A stretch of DNA of 35,590 nt from Rikenellaceae bacterium (GCA_015060075.1 SUZE01000016.1:1-35590), one strand, 5' to 3'; positions 1 to 9,568 are shown, counted from the first letter of the stretch. The notes: a model not told the origin generated them from the letters alone. Numbers and translations are program-made.

Positions 1-605
1 ATAAGGTAGGCGAGAGCCAATGCCACCACTGCCATAATGCCGTAGCCGATTTCGTGGCTGTACTTGGTTACCGTAGCGATAAGTTGCTCTTCGGGAACTA
101 CCGCTTCAAGGAAGTAGCCGAGTGCTGCCAATACACCATTCCACAATCCTGCACCAATAGCAGTGAAGAGGGCAAATTTTGCGATATTCATTCGTGCCAA
201 GCCTGCCGGAATGGAGATTAACTGACGCACTGCCGGTACAAGGCGACCAACGAGCGTTGCGGCTACACCATAGCGCACAAAAAACTCCTCAGCCTTTACA
301 ACTTTCTGCTCATCGAGCAGACACATGTGACCGATACGGCTATTTGCGAACTTATAGACGATAGGTCTGCCGAGCCATACGGCGAGGTAGTAGTTGATAA
401 GTGCGCCAATCAACGCACCAAGTGTAGCGAAAAATATCACCAACCATACATTCAGTTCGCCACTTGCGGCAGCCTTATATGCCGCAGGCGGAACAACCAC
501 CTCACTCGGAAATGGAATAAACGAACTCTCAATCGCCATCAACAGAGTGATAGTCCAATAGTTCAGATTATCCAAACACCACTGTATAAATCCCAAAGAC
601 TCCAT
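1..605 (-). CDS. DedA family membrane protein (3' end cut by window edge)
   Basis: The ATG at 605-603 opens a frame that runs off the left edge after about 201 codons, so only the last residues are missing; DedA proteins are usually about 200-220 residues. The N-terminus (MESLGFIQWCLDNLNYW) leads into the early family motif around ESSFIPFPSEVV, and the later hallmark GRLVPAVRQLISIPAGLARM (20 residues) is intact. Several hydrophobic segments follow. DedA/SNARE-associated proteins are inner-membrane proteins linked to lipid scrambling (undecaprenyl phosphate or phosphatidylethanolamine flipping) and membrane potential; the exact substrate cannot be told from sequence. It is the third gene after hisS and an acyltransferase on the same strand, with a 68-base gap that holds a heptamer repeat array. 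Confidence 0.9.
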   Translation of the reverse strand, partial: MESLGFIQWCLDNLNYWTITLLMAIESSFIPFPSEVVVPPAAYKAAASGELNVWLVIFFATLGALIGALINYYLAVWLGRPIVYKFANSRIGHMCLLDEQKVVKAEEFFVRYGVAATLVGRLVPAVRQLISIPAGLARMNIAKFALFTAIGAGLWNGVLAALGYFLEAVVPEEQLIATVTKYSHEIGYGIMAVVALALAYL

Positions 606-610
606 AACTT

Positions 611-659
611 AAAATGCAAAATTCAAAATGCAAAATTCAAAATGCAGAGTGCAAAATTA
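611..659. repeat. Heptamer array, AAAATGC/AAAATTC units
   Basis: Seven consecutive 7-base units (AAAATGC, AAAATTC, AAAATGC, AAAATTC, AAAATGC, AGAGTGC, AAAATTA) without a register slip. It fills most of the gap between the acyltransferase and dedA and begins 5 bases upstream of the dedA start codon. The same AAAATGC unit recurs at 33796-33816. Confidence 0.9.
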
Positions 660-673
660 TAATTCAAAAAAAC

Positions 674-1849
674 TTATTTGTTATTGATAAAACGCTTTGT
701 AAGCCAACGGCGTACAGGCTCATCGTAGAGCTTCAAGCAGACGTATGCAAGTGCAATATTGATTGCAAATACCATAATCACCACATGCCAAGTCTCGCCG
801 AGCGAGTAGAGTTTATTCTCAATCAACCAAGCATAGAAGAGGTACATCACAGGGTAATGAACGATATACAACGGATAGGATATATCGCCCAAAAATTTGC
901 AGAATGCCGATGAAATTTTGCCTGTTGTTTCGCCCGAAGCAGCCAACCATACGATTGCAGGGAATACAAACAAAATGCAAGCGAACTCGTACAGACCATT
1001 TATGCTCACTGCGCCACATTTTGCAAATGCTGGTACTGAGAAGAGCCCAAACAACACCGCCCACGCAATCCAGAAGATGCCCTTAATCTTTACCGGCTTG
1101 AAGTTGCGAGCCATAACCATACCCAATGAGAACGGGAACATCATTCTGAGCAGACCTCCGAAGAAGTTTACTATGTCGAGTGTCCAGCCGATGCCTACCA
1201 TATCGTAGCCCGATACATCGGTGGTAACAAACCAACACCATGCCACGCCCAATGCGGCTGTCAGCACCGCCAAAGCACGATTACCCAAACGGCGAATAAA
1301 GAGTGCATAGAGCAGGTTGCCGATATACTCGAAGAAGAGCGACCAGCTCGGTCCGTTCAGCGAGAACATCTCGCCATTGCCACGCAGGTCGTATGGCGCA
1401 CCGGGATAGGCAGGAATAAAGAACATCGTAAGCACCAACGCCACCAACGACCACGACATAGGTGTAGGCGTGCCGTCCCACTTTACGCCACCTTGCAAGC
1501 AGAAGGTCGTGAAGCCGATTATCGCACCCATAATCAACATTGGGTGCAGACGGATAAGTCTTCGCTTGAAGAACTCTTTGAGCGTAAGAGGGTTAGGTGT
1601 ACGCTGCCAGCGGTCATCGTAAGCATAACTGATAACAAAGCCCGAGAGCATAAAGAACAAATCCACTCCCAAATGACCGTGGTTGAAAGTTGTGATTGCG
1701 GTGCCTTCGGCAAAGGCAAAGCCCTCGAAAAAGTGATACCAAACAACCATCAAAGCCGCTGCTCCTCGCAATGCATCGAGCAGAACATAGTGAGGCTTGC
1801 TGTCGGCAAATATTGCCGATGGGGTAGTCTTCATTTGAGAGTTTGTCAT
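674..1849 (-). CDS. Acyltransferase family 3 (OafA/YrhL-like) integral membrane protein
   Basis: A 391-residue protein with about ten hydrophobic segments. The family signature is near the N-terminus: LDALRG at residues 24-29, followed by VVWYHF with the conserved His39 that is essential in this family. The later PSWSLFFEY stretch and the closing DEPVRRWL are also typical of acyltransferase_3 proteins. These enzymes move acetyl or other acyl groups across the cytoplasmic membrane onto surface glycans or lipids; the acceptor here is unknown. The start follows the hisS stop by 20 bases on the same strand, so co-transcription is likely. No polysaccharide genes are visible nearby to suggest a substrate. 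Confidence 0.88.
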   Translation of the reverse strand: MTNSQMKTTPSAIFADSKPHYVLLDALRGAAALMVVWYHFFEGFAFAEGTAITTFNHGHLGVDLFFMLSGFVISYAYDDRWQRTPNPLTLKEFFKRRLIRLHPMLIMGAIIGFTTFCLQGGVKWDGTPTPMSWSLVALVLTMFFIPAYPGAPYDLRGNGEMFSLNGPSWSLFFEYIGNLLYALFIRRLGNRALAVLTAALGVAWCWFVTTDVSGYDMVGIGWTLDIVNFFGGLLRMMFPFSLGMVMARNFKPVKIKGIFWIAWAVLFGLFSVPAFAKCGAVSINGLYEFACILFVFPAIVWLAASGETTGKISSAFCKFLGDISYPLYIVHYPVMYLFYAWLIENKLYSLGETWHVVIMVFAINIALAYVCLKLYDEPVRRWLTKRFINNK

Positions 1850-1869
1850 ATCTGTTTGCGATATAAATG

Positions 1870-3213
1870 TTATTTGATAAGGCTTACTATTTCGTCAAAT
1901 GCAACAAGGCTCTGCTCGCCTGTTGTCATATTCTTAACGGTTGCCTTGCCCTCTGCCAACTCGTTGCTGCCGATAATTACAACATACGGAATCTGACGGC
2001 GGTTGGCGTACTCCATCTGCTTCTTCATCTTTGCCGAGTCGGGATATACCTCGGTCGAGATACCGGCATCACGCAACGCCTTTGCGCAACGCAACGATGC
2101 CAAGCCCTCTGCCTCGCCAAGATTGATGAAGAGTACCTTTGTCAAGCAGGTTACATCGGCAGGGAACAAATCCAAGCCAACCATAACATCGTAGATGCGG
2201 TCTGCGCCAAATGAGATACCGACACCCGATACATCAGGCATACCGAAGATACCCGTAAGGTTATCGTAGCGACCACCACCGCAGATTGAACCGATAGCAA
2301 AGTCCTTCGCCTTAACCTCGAAAATTGCACCGGTGTAGTAGTTCAAACCACGAGCCAACGAGAGGTCCAACTCAACCTCCAACTCGATGCCGAGAGCCTC
2401 TACCGCAGAGAATACGGTGCGCAACTCCTCCACGCCCTTCAAACCTGTTTCGCTCGCAGCGAGTATGGTTTCGAGTTGCGCCAACTTCTCGGCAGTCGTG
2501 CCACTTAAAGTGAGGATAGGCTCCAACTTCGCCACAGCCTCCGCCTCGATACCACGCTCCGCCAACTCAGCCTTAACATTCTCCAAGCCAATCTTTTCGA
2601 GCTTGTCGATGGCTACCGTTATGTCTATCATCTTGTCGGCGTGCCCCATAACCTCGGCAATGCCGTAGAGAACTTTGCGGTTGTTCAACTTCAATACTAC
2701 ATTTATTCCGAGTTTGCCGAATACGCGCTCTACAATCGAAATCAACTCCACCTCGTTCAGCAGCGAGCGTGAGCCGATAATATCGACATCGCACTGGTAG
2801 AACTCACGATAACGCCCCTTTTGTGGGCGGTCAGCACGCCATACAGGCTGAATCTGATAACGCTTAAATGGGAAAGTTATCTCGTTCTGGTGCTGCACAA
2901 CATAGCGGGCAAACGGAACGGTCAAGTCGTATCTTAAACCCTTCTCGCAGATGCGGTGAGCTTGGCGTACCTCCTCATCGTTTAAGCCCGAGCCGAAGTC
3001 GCCCGAGTTGAGAATCTTGAAGAGGAGTTTGTCGCCCTCCTCGCCATATTTACCCATAAGGGTAGAGAGATTCTCCATCGAAGGGGTTTCGATAGATGCA
3101 AAGCCGTAGTTGCGGAAAACCTCGGCGATAGTGTCGAATATATAGGAACGGCGAGCCGTTTCGAGTGGCGAAAAATCGCGTGTTCCCTTTGGAATAGATG
3201 GTTTCTGTGCCAT
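1870..3213 (-). CDS. hisS: Histidine--tRNA ligase
   Basis: A class II aminoacyl-tRNA synthetase of 447 residues, normal for the Bacteroidota form. The N-terminus KGTRDFSP is the family opening. Motif 2 is at about residues 125-142 ([19 protein letters not shown]), and the histidine-binding [15 protein letters not shown] stretch lies near residue 300. The C-terminus has the anticodon-binding domain ([26 protein letters not shown]). It attaches histidine to tRNA-His in the cytoplasm. It appears to head a unit with the acyltransferase and DedA genes downstream. The upstream gap is occupied by two heptamer arrays, and I see no clear TAnnTTTG box for it. Confidence 0.97.
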   Translation of the reverse strand: MAQKPSIPKGTRDFSPLETARRSYIFDTIAEVFRNYGFASIETPSMENLSTLMGKYGEEGDKLLFKILNSGDFGSGLNDEEVRQAHRICEKGLRYDLTVPFARYVVQHQNEITFPFKRYQIQPVWRADRPQKGRYREFYQCDVDIIGSRSLLNEVELISIVERVFGKLGINVVLKLNNRKVLYGIAEVMGHADKMIDITVAIDKLEKIGLENVKAELAERGIEAEAVAKLEPILTLSGTTAEKLAQLETILAASETGLKGVEELRTVFSAVEALGIELEVELDLSLARGLNYYTGAIFEVKAKDFAIGSICGGGRYDNLTGIFGMPDVSGVGISFGADRIYDVMVGLDLFPADVTCLTKVLFINLGEAEGLASLRCAKALRDAGISTEVYPDSAKMKKQMEYANRRQIPYVVIIGSNELAEGKATVKNMTTGEQSLVAFDEIVSLIK

Positions 3214-3226
3214 AATTTTCTTTGTG

Positions 3227-3325
3227 GCTATTAGCTATTAGCCCTTAGCTATTAGCTCTTTGAATTTGTGTTATGTTTTCTCCTATTTTAGCTAATGGCC
3301 AATGGCTAATGGCCAATGGCTATTT
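3227..3325. repeat. Two heptamer arrays between ettA and hisS
   Basis: First array, 3227-3261: GCTATTA, GCTATTA, GCCCTTA, GCTATTA, GCTCTTT. Second array, 3291-3325: GCTAATG, GCCAATG, GCTAATG, GCCAATG, GCTATTT. Both have exact 7-base periods with different units. The second array ends on the base adjoining the ettA stop codon (3326-3328); the first starts 13 bases upstream of the hisS start. Confidence 0.9.
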
Positions 3326-4999
3326 TTACTCAACCAATTTGCGATACTTTACTCGGTGTGGGGTGGTATCCATACCCTGTGCCTTTTTCCACTCCTCGTA
3401 CTCCGAGTACGAACCCTCGTAGAAGACGACCTTCGAGTCGCCCTCGAACGAGAGGATATGGGTAGCGATACGGTCCAAGAACCAACGGTCGTGCGAGATA
3501 ACCACAGCGCAACCTGCGAAGTGCTCCAAGCCCTCCTCCAATGCACGCAAGGTGTTTACATCGATATCGTTGGTAGGCTCATCGAGCAGGATTACATTAC
3601 CCTCCTCTTTCAATGCCAAGGCGAGGTGCAAGCGGTTACGCTCACCACCCGACAAAACGCCACACTTCTTCTCTTGGTCTGCACCCGTAAAGTTGAAGCG
3701 TGCCACATAGGCACGAGCCGGCACCTGACGATTACCCAACTGCACCCACTCGCTATTTTGCGATATTACCTCGTAGACGGTCTTTTCGGGGTCAATAGAC
3801 TTGTGCTGTTGGTCCACATAGGCGAGCTTTACGGTCTGACCTACGGTGAAAGTTCCGCTTGTAGGCTCCTCCAACCCCATAATCATACGAAACAATGTGG
3901 TCTTACCCGTACCGTTCGGACCAATCACGCCCACGATACCTGCCGGTGGCAACTTAAAGTCCAATCCCTCGTATAGTACGCGGTCGCCAAACGCCTTCGA
4001 TACTCCATTTGCCTCGATAACAACATCGCCCAAGCGTGGTCCGTTCGGAATGTAGATTTCGAGCTTCTCCTCCTTCTGCTTTGTATCCTCGTTGAGCATC
4101 TTGTCGTAAGCCGACAGACGAGCCTTGCTCTTGGCACGGCGTCCCGATGGGTTCATATTAACCCACTCCAACTCGCGCTCCAAGGTCTTGCGGCGCTTCG
4201 ACTCCTGCTTCTCCTCCATAGCCATTCGCTTGGTCTTTTGGTCGAGCCAACCCGAGTAGTTGCCCTTCCAAGGAATGCCCTCGCCACGGTCGAGTTCGAG
4301 AATCCAACCCGCTACATTATCCAAGAAGTAACGGTCGTGGGTTACAGCGATTACTGTACCCTTATACTGCTGCAAGTGCTGCTCCAACCAATCAATAGAC
4401 TCGGCGTCAAGGTGGTTGGTAGGCTCATCGAGCAACAATACATCGGGCTGCTGCAACAGCAGACGACACAACGCCAAGCGGCGGCGCTCACCTCCCGAAA
4501 GGTGCGCCACATTCTCATCGGGTGCAGGGCAACGGAGTGCGTCCATCGCACGCTCCAATACGCTGTCCAACTCCCAGCCGTTTACATGGTCAATCTTCTC
4601 GTAGAGTTCGCCCTGACGCTCGATAAGACGATTCATCTCGTCATCGTCCATTGGCTCACAGAGTTTCATGTTGATATCCTCGTATTCTTTGAGTAACGCC
4701 ACAGTCTCGGCACAACCCTCCTCGACAACCTCTTTTACGGTCTTGTTGTTGTCGAGCAAAGGCTCCTGCTCCAAGTAGCCCACTGTGTAGCCCGGTGAGA
4801 ATACAACCTCGCCCTGAAAATTCTTGTCAATACCTGCAATAATCTTCATCAGGGTAGATTTACCCGAGCCGTTCAAACCGATAATACCGATTTTTGCGCC
4901 ATAGAAGAATGAGAGGTAGATATTATTCAAGACCTTCTTCTGGTTTTGAAAGGTCTTGCTGACACCTACCATCGAGAAAATAATCTTTTCGTCTGCCAT
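3326..4999 (-). CDS. ettA: ABC-F ATPase, energy-dependent translational throttle protein EttA
   Basis: Starting at the ATG at 4999 (MADEKIIFSM) the product is 557 residues, close to the ~555 of E. coli EttA. A much longer reading frame extends upstream but lies opposite the patatin gene and before the likely promoter, so it is rejected. There are two ABC domains and no membrane segments: Walker A GLNGSGKST at 41-49 and GPNGTGKTT at 360-368; signatures LSGGERRR at 168-174 and LSGGERNR near 450. Walker B regions are LLLDEPTNHLDAE and LLDEPTNDIDVNTLRALEEG; the second is characteristic of EttA. The linker at 250-310 is the basic P-site tRNA interaction motif of ABC-F proteins. It binds the ribosomal E site and gates elongation according to the ATP/ADP ratio. 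Confidence 0.94.
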   Translation of the reverse strand: MADEKIIFSMVGVSKTFQNQKKVLNNIYLSFFYGAKIGIIGLNGSGKSTLMKIIAGIDKNFQGEVVFSPGYTVGYLEQEPLLDNNKTVKEVVEEGCAETVALLKEYEDINMKLCEPMDDDEMNRLIERQGELYEKIDHVNGWELDSVLERAMDALRCPAPDENVAHLSGGERRRLALCRLLLQQPDVLLLDEPTNHLDAESIDWLEQHLQQYKGTVIAVTHDRYFLDNVAGWILELDRGEGIPWKGNYSGWLDQKTKRMAMEEKQESKRRKTLERELEWVNMNPSGRRAKSKARLSAYDKMLNEDTKQKEEKLEIYIPNGPRLGDVVIEANGVSKAFGDRVLYEGLDFKLPPAGIVGVIGPNGTGKTTLFRMIMGLEEPTSGTFTVGQTVKLAYVDQQHKSIDPEKTVYEVISQNSEWVQLGNRQVPARAYVARFNFTGADQEKKCGVLSGGERNRLHLALALKEEGNVILLDEPTNDIDVNTLRALEEGLEHFAGCAVVISHDRWFLDRIATHILSFEGDSKVVFYEGSYSEYEEWKKAQGMDTTPHRVKYRKLVE

Positions 5000-5036
5000 A
5001 TTTGGTTGTTTATTTGTTATATGCGTAATAATCGCA

Positions 5037-5044
5037 CAAAGATA
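5037..5044 (-). promoter_or_regulatory. Bacteroidota -7 box (TATCTTTG) for ettA
   Basis: On the minus strand 5044-5037 reads TATCTTTG, matching TAnnTTTG, 37 bases before the ettA ATG. No TTTG sits at the ideal -33 spacing. It is close to and divergent from a matching box for the patatin gene. Confidence 0.65.
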
Positions 5045-5067
5045 GTGAAATAATTCCAAATAATCGT

Positions 5068-5075
5068 TATCTTTG
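5068..5075 (+). promoter_or_regulatory. Bacteroidota -7 box (TATCTTTG) for the patatin gene
   Basis: TATCTTTG 20 bases upstream of the ATG at 5096. A transcript starting about 7 bases after the box would begin near 5082, so the in-frame TTG at 5087 would leave almost no leader; this favours the ATG. Confidence 0.65.
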
Positions 5076-5095
5076 TAAAAGATAAATTGCGGACT

Positions 5096-6136
5096 ATGGT
5101 ACAAAAGAGGAAAAAGCGAGTGGCACTTGCCCTGTCGAGTGGCGGACCACGAGGATTTGCATATATCGGAGCATTGGAGGTTTTGCAGGAGCGAGGCTAT
5201 GAGGTAACGGCTGTTGCAGGCACCTCGATAGGTGCATTGGTGGGCGGAGTGTATGCCGCAGGACACCTTGCCGAGTTCAAGGAGTGGCTCTTTTCGCTCG
5301 ATACATGGAAGGTCTTTTCGCTGATGGACCTCTCCTTTTCGATGAACCATATCGTCAAGGGCGAGAAGATTATCGAGGCGATGAAGCAGGTCGTTCCCGA
5401 TGTCAAAATCGAGGATATGCCACTGCCATTCTCTGCCGTTGCAACCGACCTCTATACGGGCGAGGAGGTGGTCTTCGATAAGGGCGATTTGTTCTCGGCA
5501 ATTCGTGCTTCGATGTCGATTCCTTCGCTCTTTAAGCCTGTGCAAAACGGTAATACGGTATTGATTGATGGACACTCTTCCAACTGTCTGCCACTCAATC
5601 GTGTACAACGCACAAAAGGCGATATTTTGGTAGGTTTCGACCTGAACTATTTTGATGTTGAGGCAATTCGTTCGACCATTGCCGATGTCGAGCAAAAGAC
5701 CTCCGATTACGAGAAGTTGCAGGTTGCCAAGCGCGAGGAGGTTAGGGCGTTGGCGACCACGATAAATGGCAATGCCGAGGTGTCGATGTTCGATAAGTTG
5801 AAGGCTCTCGGAGCAATGGGCTGGGAGGCGATGAAGGAGGTGCGCACCTTCCGTGAAAACAATATCGACAACCTGCCCGAACTCGATTGGGATAGCAGTT
5901 ACTACGGACTTATAGACCGCACCTTTTCGATTATGAATCAGCACAATTCACGCCTTATGGTAGAGTTGTGCAAGCCCGATATTTTGGTGCAGATGCCGTT
6001 CGATGCCTATGGCGATATCTCGGATTACGCCTTGGCGAAGGAGATTACTGAAAAAGGGCGTGAACTGATGTCCGCCGCCCTTGATAAGTATGAGTCAAAA
6101 CCTAAAAGTCTTTGGCAAAAGTTGCGAGCAAAGTAG
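5096..6136 (+). CDS. Patatin-like phospholipase (RssA-like)
   Basis: From the ATG at 5096 the product is 346 residues; an in-frame TTG at 5087 is a less likely start. The patatin core is complete: glycine-rich oxyanion hole SGGPRG at 15-20, nucleophile elbow GTSIG with Ser44, and catalytic Asp158 in a DGH motif where most relatives have DGG or DGA. No signal peptide is visible, so it should act in the cytoplasm or at the inner face of the membrane as a Ser-Asp dyad acyl hydrolase on lipids. The charged C-terminal 120 residues are not part of the catalytic fold. It is monocistronic and converges on the LRR lipoprotein gene with only 3 bases between the two stop codons. Confidence 0.9.
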   Translation: MVQKRKKRVALALSSGGPRGFAYIGALEVLQERGYEVTAVAGTSIGALVGGVYAAGHLAEFKEWLFSLDTWKVFSLMDLSFSMNHIVKGEKIIEAMKQVVPDVKIEDMPLPFSAVATDLYTGEEVVFDKGDLFSAIRASMSIPSLFKPVQNGNTVLIDGHSSNCLPLNRVQRTKGDILVGFDLNYFDVEAIRSTIADVEQKTSDYEKLQVAKREEVRALATTINGNAEVSMFDKLKALGAMGWEAMKEVRTFRENNIDNLPELDWDSSYYGLIDRTFSIMNQHNSRLMVELCKPDILVQMPFDAYGDISDYALAKEITEKGRELMSAALDKYESKPKSLWQKLRAK

Positions 6137-6139
6137 CCT

Positions 6140-7381
6140 CTACTCTCCAATAATCTGGTCGGCAAAGTCACTCCAAGCCACTTTGTACGCCTCGACAGAA
6201 TCCTGCGGAACGTATATTTTACGCCCCGTAACTACATCTTCAAAGGCGTATTGTTCCAATGTCGGTGGGGTAGTCGCCTTGCAGTGAATCTCAACAAGCG
6301 CATTGCACTCATCGAACGAATGATATCCGATGTTTGTGATTGTTGTCGGAAGTGTCAGGCTTGTGAGCTTTTGGCAGTTGTAGCACATCTCTTGCGAGGT
6401 AACAGTGACGCCTTCGGGCAGAACTAACGAGAGTAATCCCGTAGCGGCAAAGGCGTTTCTACCGATTGTTTCAATGCTCTGCGGAAGAGTGATTTCGGCG
6501 AGTTGCAAATCGCCGGCAAAGGCGTAACTGCCAATGCTTTTTACCCCATCTGGTATATTGATAGAGGCGAGCTTTGGGCAGTTGTGGAAGGCATCCCCCT
6601 CAATCGTTTCGATGGTCGAAGGAAGTATCACGCTCTCCAAGCCGTGACACTTGTAGAGTGCTTGTTCCTTGATTGTTCGCAAATTGGTGTTCTTCGAGAG
6701 GTCGAGGGTGCGCAGTGCAATTGCATTATACGCCTGAAAACTCTCCAAATTTACGAAATGCTCAACACCTCCGACCGAGTATATATTCTGCTTTGAGTCG
6801 ATGTTAATGGCTCGAATAGCCTTCGCCTCGCTCTCGGAAAGTACCTTGTCGCCATTGATATCGAACTTTTCATAGCAATAGCGCATAAACTCTACATCAT
6901 CCAACTTCTCGCAGTAGTCGGTTGGAGGAGGAATGGTACCCTTCGGAATGGTGATTGTGCTACCGTCAGAGAGGGTAATAACAACTTCCGTTTCGCTATC
7001 GGTGATACCAACAATAATGCACTCCTTGTCCTCTTCGCAATCGCAAGTGTTTATGGTTATAGGGTCGCTATTGGCAAAAGTTATTGTGTAGCCGACAACC
7101 TTATCTCCATCTACAATTGGTACGACAGAAGTGATGTAGTCCCTGTTCTGCAATACCTCTATAATGGCTCGCAGAGCAGCTATATCTTCGTCAGCCTTGT
7201 CGCATTGCGCCTCCAATTCATCTATGCGCTGCTCCAACTCGTCAATGCGCTCCTCTAACTCGTTAATGCGCTCCTCCAACTCGTCAAACCTATCCAAAAT
7301 GCCACTATCATCGTATGGCGTAGGCTCACACGATGTGAATAACAATAGAAGAGCAATGAGTATGTAGACGTATTGTTTCAT
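6140..7381 (-). CDS. BspA-type leucine-rich repeat lipoprotein with coiled coil
   Basis: A 413-residue lipoprotein: the signal sequence ends in the lipobox LFTSC with Cys18. Residues 27-75 form a strict heptad coiled coil (repeated ELEERI/DELEQRI). Residues 80-148 resemble the Bacteroidota DUF4988-type module (DYITSVVPIVDGDKVVGYTI, then a short beta-rich ITLSDGSTITIPKG). An EF-hand or dockerin-like loop, DINGDKVLSESE, lies at 174-185. The rest is LRR_5/BspA repeats (LPSTIETIEGDAFHNCPKL type), ending in the usual KIYVPQDSVEAYK cap. It is probably surface-exposed and involved in binding; no enzymatic site is visible. It starts 11 bases after the glyA stop on the same strand, so it is likely translated from the glyA message. 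Confidence 0.88.
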   Translation of the reverse strand: MKQYVYILIALLLLFTSCEPTPYDDSGILDRFDELEERINELEERIDELEQRIDELEAQCDKADEDIAALRAIIEVLQNRDYITSVVPIVDGDKVVGYTITFANSDPITINTCDCEEDKECIIVGITDSETEVVITLSDGSTITIPKGTIPPPTDYCEKLDDVEFMRYCYEKFDINGDKVLSESEAKAIRAINIDSKQNIYSVGGVEHFVNLESFQAYNAIALRTLDLSKNTNLRTIKEQALYKCHGLESVILPSTIETIEGDAFHNCPKLASINIPDGVKSIGSYAFAGDLQLAEITLPQSIETIGRNAFAATGLLSLVLPEGVTVTSQEMCYNCQKLTSLTLPTTITNIGYHSFDECNALVEIHCKATTPPTLEQYAFEDVVTGRKIYVPQDSVEAYKVAWSDFADQIIGE

Positions 7382-7392
7382 ACTACCTTATT

Positions 7393-8673
7393 TTACCACG
7401 CAAAGAGTGGGTAGTTCGCCATCAAAGCATTTACATCTTTGCGAACTGCTGCGATATTCTCCTCGTTCTCTGCGTCAGAGAGTACGCGGTCAATCAACTC
7501 TGCGATATACTCCATCTTATCCTCCTTCAAACCACGGGTGGTGATAGCAGGAGTTCCGAAGCGCAATCCCGAAGTCTGGAATGCCGAGCGAGAGTCGAAT
7601 GGCACCATATTCTTGTTTGCGGTGATATCTGCCGCTACGAGAGCCTTCTCTGCAACCTTACCGGTCAATTCAGGGAACTTTGTGCGCAAATCGACCAAGA
7701 TGAGGTGGTTGTCCGTACCGCCCGAAACAATCTTGTATCCGCGAGCAGTGAGTGCTACCGACAACGCCTGCGCATTGCGAATAACCTGCTGCTGATACTC
7801 TTTATATTCAGGAGTCAAGGCCTCGCCAAATGCCACAGCCTTTGCTGCGATAACATGTTCGAGTGGTCCGCCCTGAATGCCTGGGAATACTGCCGAATTG
7901 AGAATCTGCGACATCTTCTTCACTACGCCTTTCGGAGTGGTCAAGCCCCAAGGATTGTCGAAATCTTTGCCCATTAAGATGATACCACCGCGAGGGCCAC
8001 GCAGAGTCTTGTGGGTGGTCGAAGTTACGATGTGAGCATACTTCACAGGGTTTTCGAGCAAACCTGCTGCGATAAGACCTGCGGTGTGAGCCATATCAAT
8101 CATCAACAAAGCACCAACCTTGTCTGCAATCTCGCGCATACGCTTGTAGTCCCACTCACGCGAGTACGCCGAAGCTCCACCTACGATAAGTTTTGGCTTG
8201 CACTCCAACGCCTTCTGCTCCATCTCCTCGTAATCGACACGACCGTCTTCTTCGCGTACCGAGTAACTTACGGCGTTGAAATATGTTCCCGACATATTTA
8301 CTGCCGAGCCGTGCGAGAGGTGACCTCCGTGCGAGAGGTTCAGACCGAGGAAGGTATCGCCGGGTTTCAACACCGCAAAGAATACTGCCATATTTGCCTG
8401 TGCGCCCGAGTGTGGCTGAACATTGGCGTACTCGGCTCCATAGATTTTGCAGAGTCGCTCAATAGCAAGACTCTCCACCTTATCCACAACCTCGCAACCA
8501 CCATAGTAGCGAGCCGCAGGGTAGCCCTCTGCATACTTATTTGTCAAAACCGAACCCATAGCATTCATCACCTGCTCACTAACAAAGTTCTCCGAAGCGA
8601 TAAGCTCTATACCACGCATCTGGCGGGCACGCTCCTCGGAGATAAGGTCGAAAATCTGTGTATCCAATTTCAT
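7393..8673 (-). CDS. glyA: Serine hydroxymethyltransferase
   Basis: A 426-residue PLP enzyme that interconverts serine and glycine while loading tetrahydrofolate with a one-carbon unit. The family opening [12 protein letters not shown] is at 21-32, [14 protein letters not shown] at 46-59, the PLP-phosphate region HSGAQAN at 88-94, and the PLP-binding lysine is Lys222 in [13 protein letters not shown]. The C-terminal [13 protein letters not shown] segment is intact. Length is normal for bacterial GlyA. A leucine-rich lipoprotein gene follows after 11 bases. I see no convincing -7 box in the 115-base gap towards fabG for this gene. Confidence 0.97.
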   Translation of the reverse strand: MKLDTQIFDLISEERARQMRGIELIASENFVSEQVMNAMGSVLTNKYAEGYPAARYYGGCEVVDKVESLAIERLCKIYGAEYANVQPHSGAQANMAVFFAVLKPGDTFLGLNLSHGGHLSHGSAVNMSGTYFNAVSYSVREEDGRVDYEEMEQKALECKPKLIVGGASAYSREWDYKRMREIADKVGALLMIDMAHTAGLIAAGLLENPVKYAHIVTSTTHKTLRGPRGGIILMGKDFDNPWGLTTPKGVVKKMSQILNSAVFPGIQGGPLEHVIAAKAVAFGEALTPEYKEYQQQVIRNAQALSVALTARGYKIVSGGTDNHLILVDLRTKFPELTGKVAEKALVAADITANKNMVPFDSRSAFQTSGLRFGTPAITTRGLKEDKMEYIAELIDRVLSDAENEENIAAVRKDVNALMANYPLFAW

Positions 8674-8754
8674 AATACCATATATATTTTATTGTTGTTC
8701 TCGATTCAAGCACTTTCGCTCTGCGAAATTACAAGTTTTTTCAAATAAAAATAC

Positions 8755-8762
8755 TATCTTTG
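8755..8762 (+). promoter_or_regulatory. Bacteroidota -7 box (TATCTTTG) for fabG
   Basis: TATCTTTG 26 bases upstream of the fabG ATG, preceded by an A/T-rich stretch. No TTTG is present at the -33 position. Confidence 0.6.
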
Positions 8763-8788
8763 CACTAAACTTATAAACAAATTATAGT

Positions 8789-9535
8789 ATGAAACTACTC
8801 GAAGGAAAGGTTGCGCTCGTTACAGGGGCCACTCGTGGTATTGGTCGTGCTATCGCTCTCAAATTTGCCGAGCAGGGCGCAAATGTCGCTTTTACATACC
8901 TTTCATCAGTTGCGGCTGCCGAGTCGCTCGTTGCTGAGATTGAGGCTTTGGGCGTTCATGCCGCAGGCTTTGCATCGAACGCAGCCGACTTTGCCGATGC
9001 TCACGAAGTGGTCGAGAAGGTTGTTGCCGAGTTCGGACAGATTGATATTCTTGTTAATAATGCAGGGCAGACCAAAGATGGTCTTATGTTGCGTATGAGC
9101 GAGGAGCAGTGGGATTCGATTATCGATACCAACCTTAAATCGGCATTCAATTTTACCCACGCAATAGTGCCGTTGATGGCTCGCAAGCGTGCAGGCTCTA
9201 TTATAAATATGTCATCGGTAGTAGGTACCAATGGAAATGCGGGACAGTGCAACTACGCTGCTTCGAAGGCAGGACTAATCGGTCTTACAAAGTCTATCGC
9301 CAAGGAGATGGGTGCGCGTGGAATACGCTGCAATGCCATCGCCCCGGGCTTTATCGTTACCGATATGACCGACAAATTGAGTGACGATATCAAAGCAAAA
9401 CTCGTTGCCGATATCTCACTTGGTCGTATGGGTACAGCCGATGAGGTCGCAAATGTCGCACTCTTCCTTGCAAGCGATATGTCCTCGTATATCAGCGGAG
9501 AGGTTATAAAGGTTGCGGGTTGTATGAAGGGGTAA
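8789..9535 (+). CDS. fabG: 3-oxoacyl-[acyl-carrier-protein] reductase
   Basis: A short-chain dehydrogenase of 248 residues. The NADPH-binding motif TGATRGIG is at 12-19, NNAG at 90-93, and the catalytic set is Asn115, Ser143, Tyr156 and Lys160 (YAASK). The product reads as FabG throughout, including AKEMGARGIRCNAIAPGF and the end SSYISGEVIKVAGCMKG. It reduces beta-ketoacyl-ACP in fatty acid elongation in the cytoplasm. No other fab gene is adjacent, so it seems monocistronic, with its own -7 box and a hairpin terminator. Confidence 0.93.
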   Translation: MKLLEGKVALVTGATRGIGRAIALKFAEQGANVAFTYLSSVAAAESLVAEIEALGVHAAGFASNAADFADAHEVVEKVVAEFGQIDILVNNAGQTKDGLMLRMSEEQWDSIIDTNLKSAFNFTHAIVPLMARKRAGSIINMSSVVGTNGNAGQCNYAASKAGLIGLTKSIAKEMGARGIRCNAIAPGFIVTDMTDKLSDDIKAKLVADISLGRMGTADEVANVALFLASDMSSYISGEVIKVAGCMKG

Positions 9536-9545
9536 AAATCGTTCT

Positions 9546-9568
9546 GATTGGTGAATTTTACACCAATC
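9546..9568 (+). terminator. Hairpin just after fabG
   Basis: Perfect 8-base stem GATTGGTG / CACCAATC with a 7-base A/T loop, 10 bases after the fabG stop. It lacks a T tract, so it may be a 3'-end stabiliser lying before the true terminator. Confidence 0.5.

Noticed and set aside
5087..5095. TTG start for the patatin gene
   Set aside because: It would lie about 5 bases after the expected transcription start set by TATCTTTG at 5068-5075. The ATG at 5096 gives the usual family N-terminus.
3326..5944. An 872-residue reading frame that includes ettA
   Set aside because: Its first 315 codons lie antisense to the patatin gene and upstream of the ettA -7 box. The family start is the ATG at 4999.
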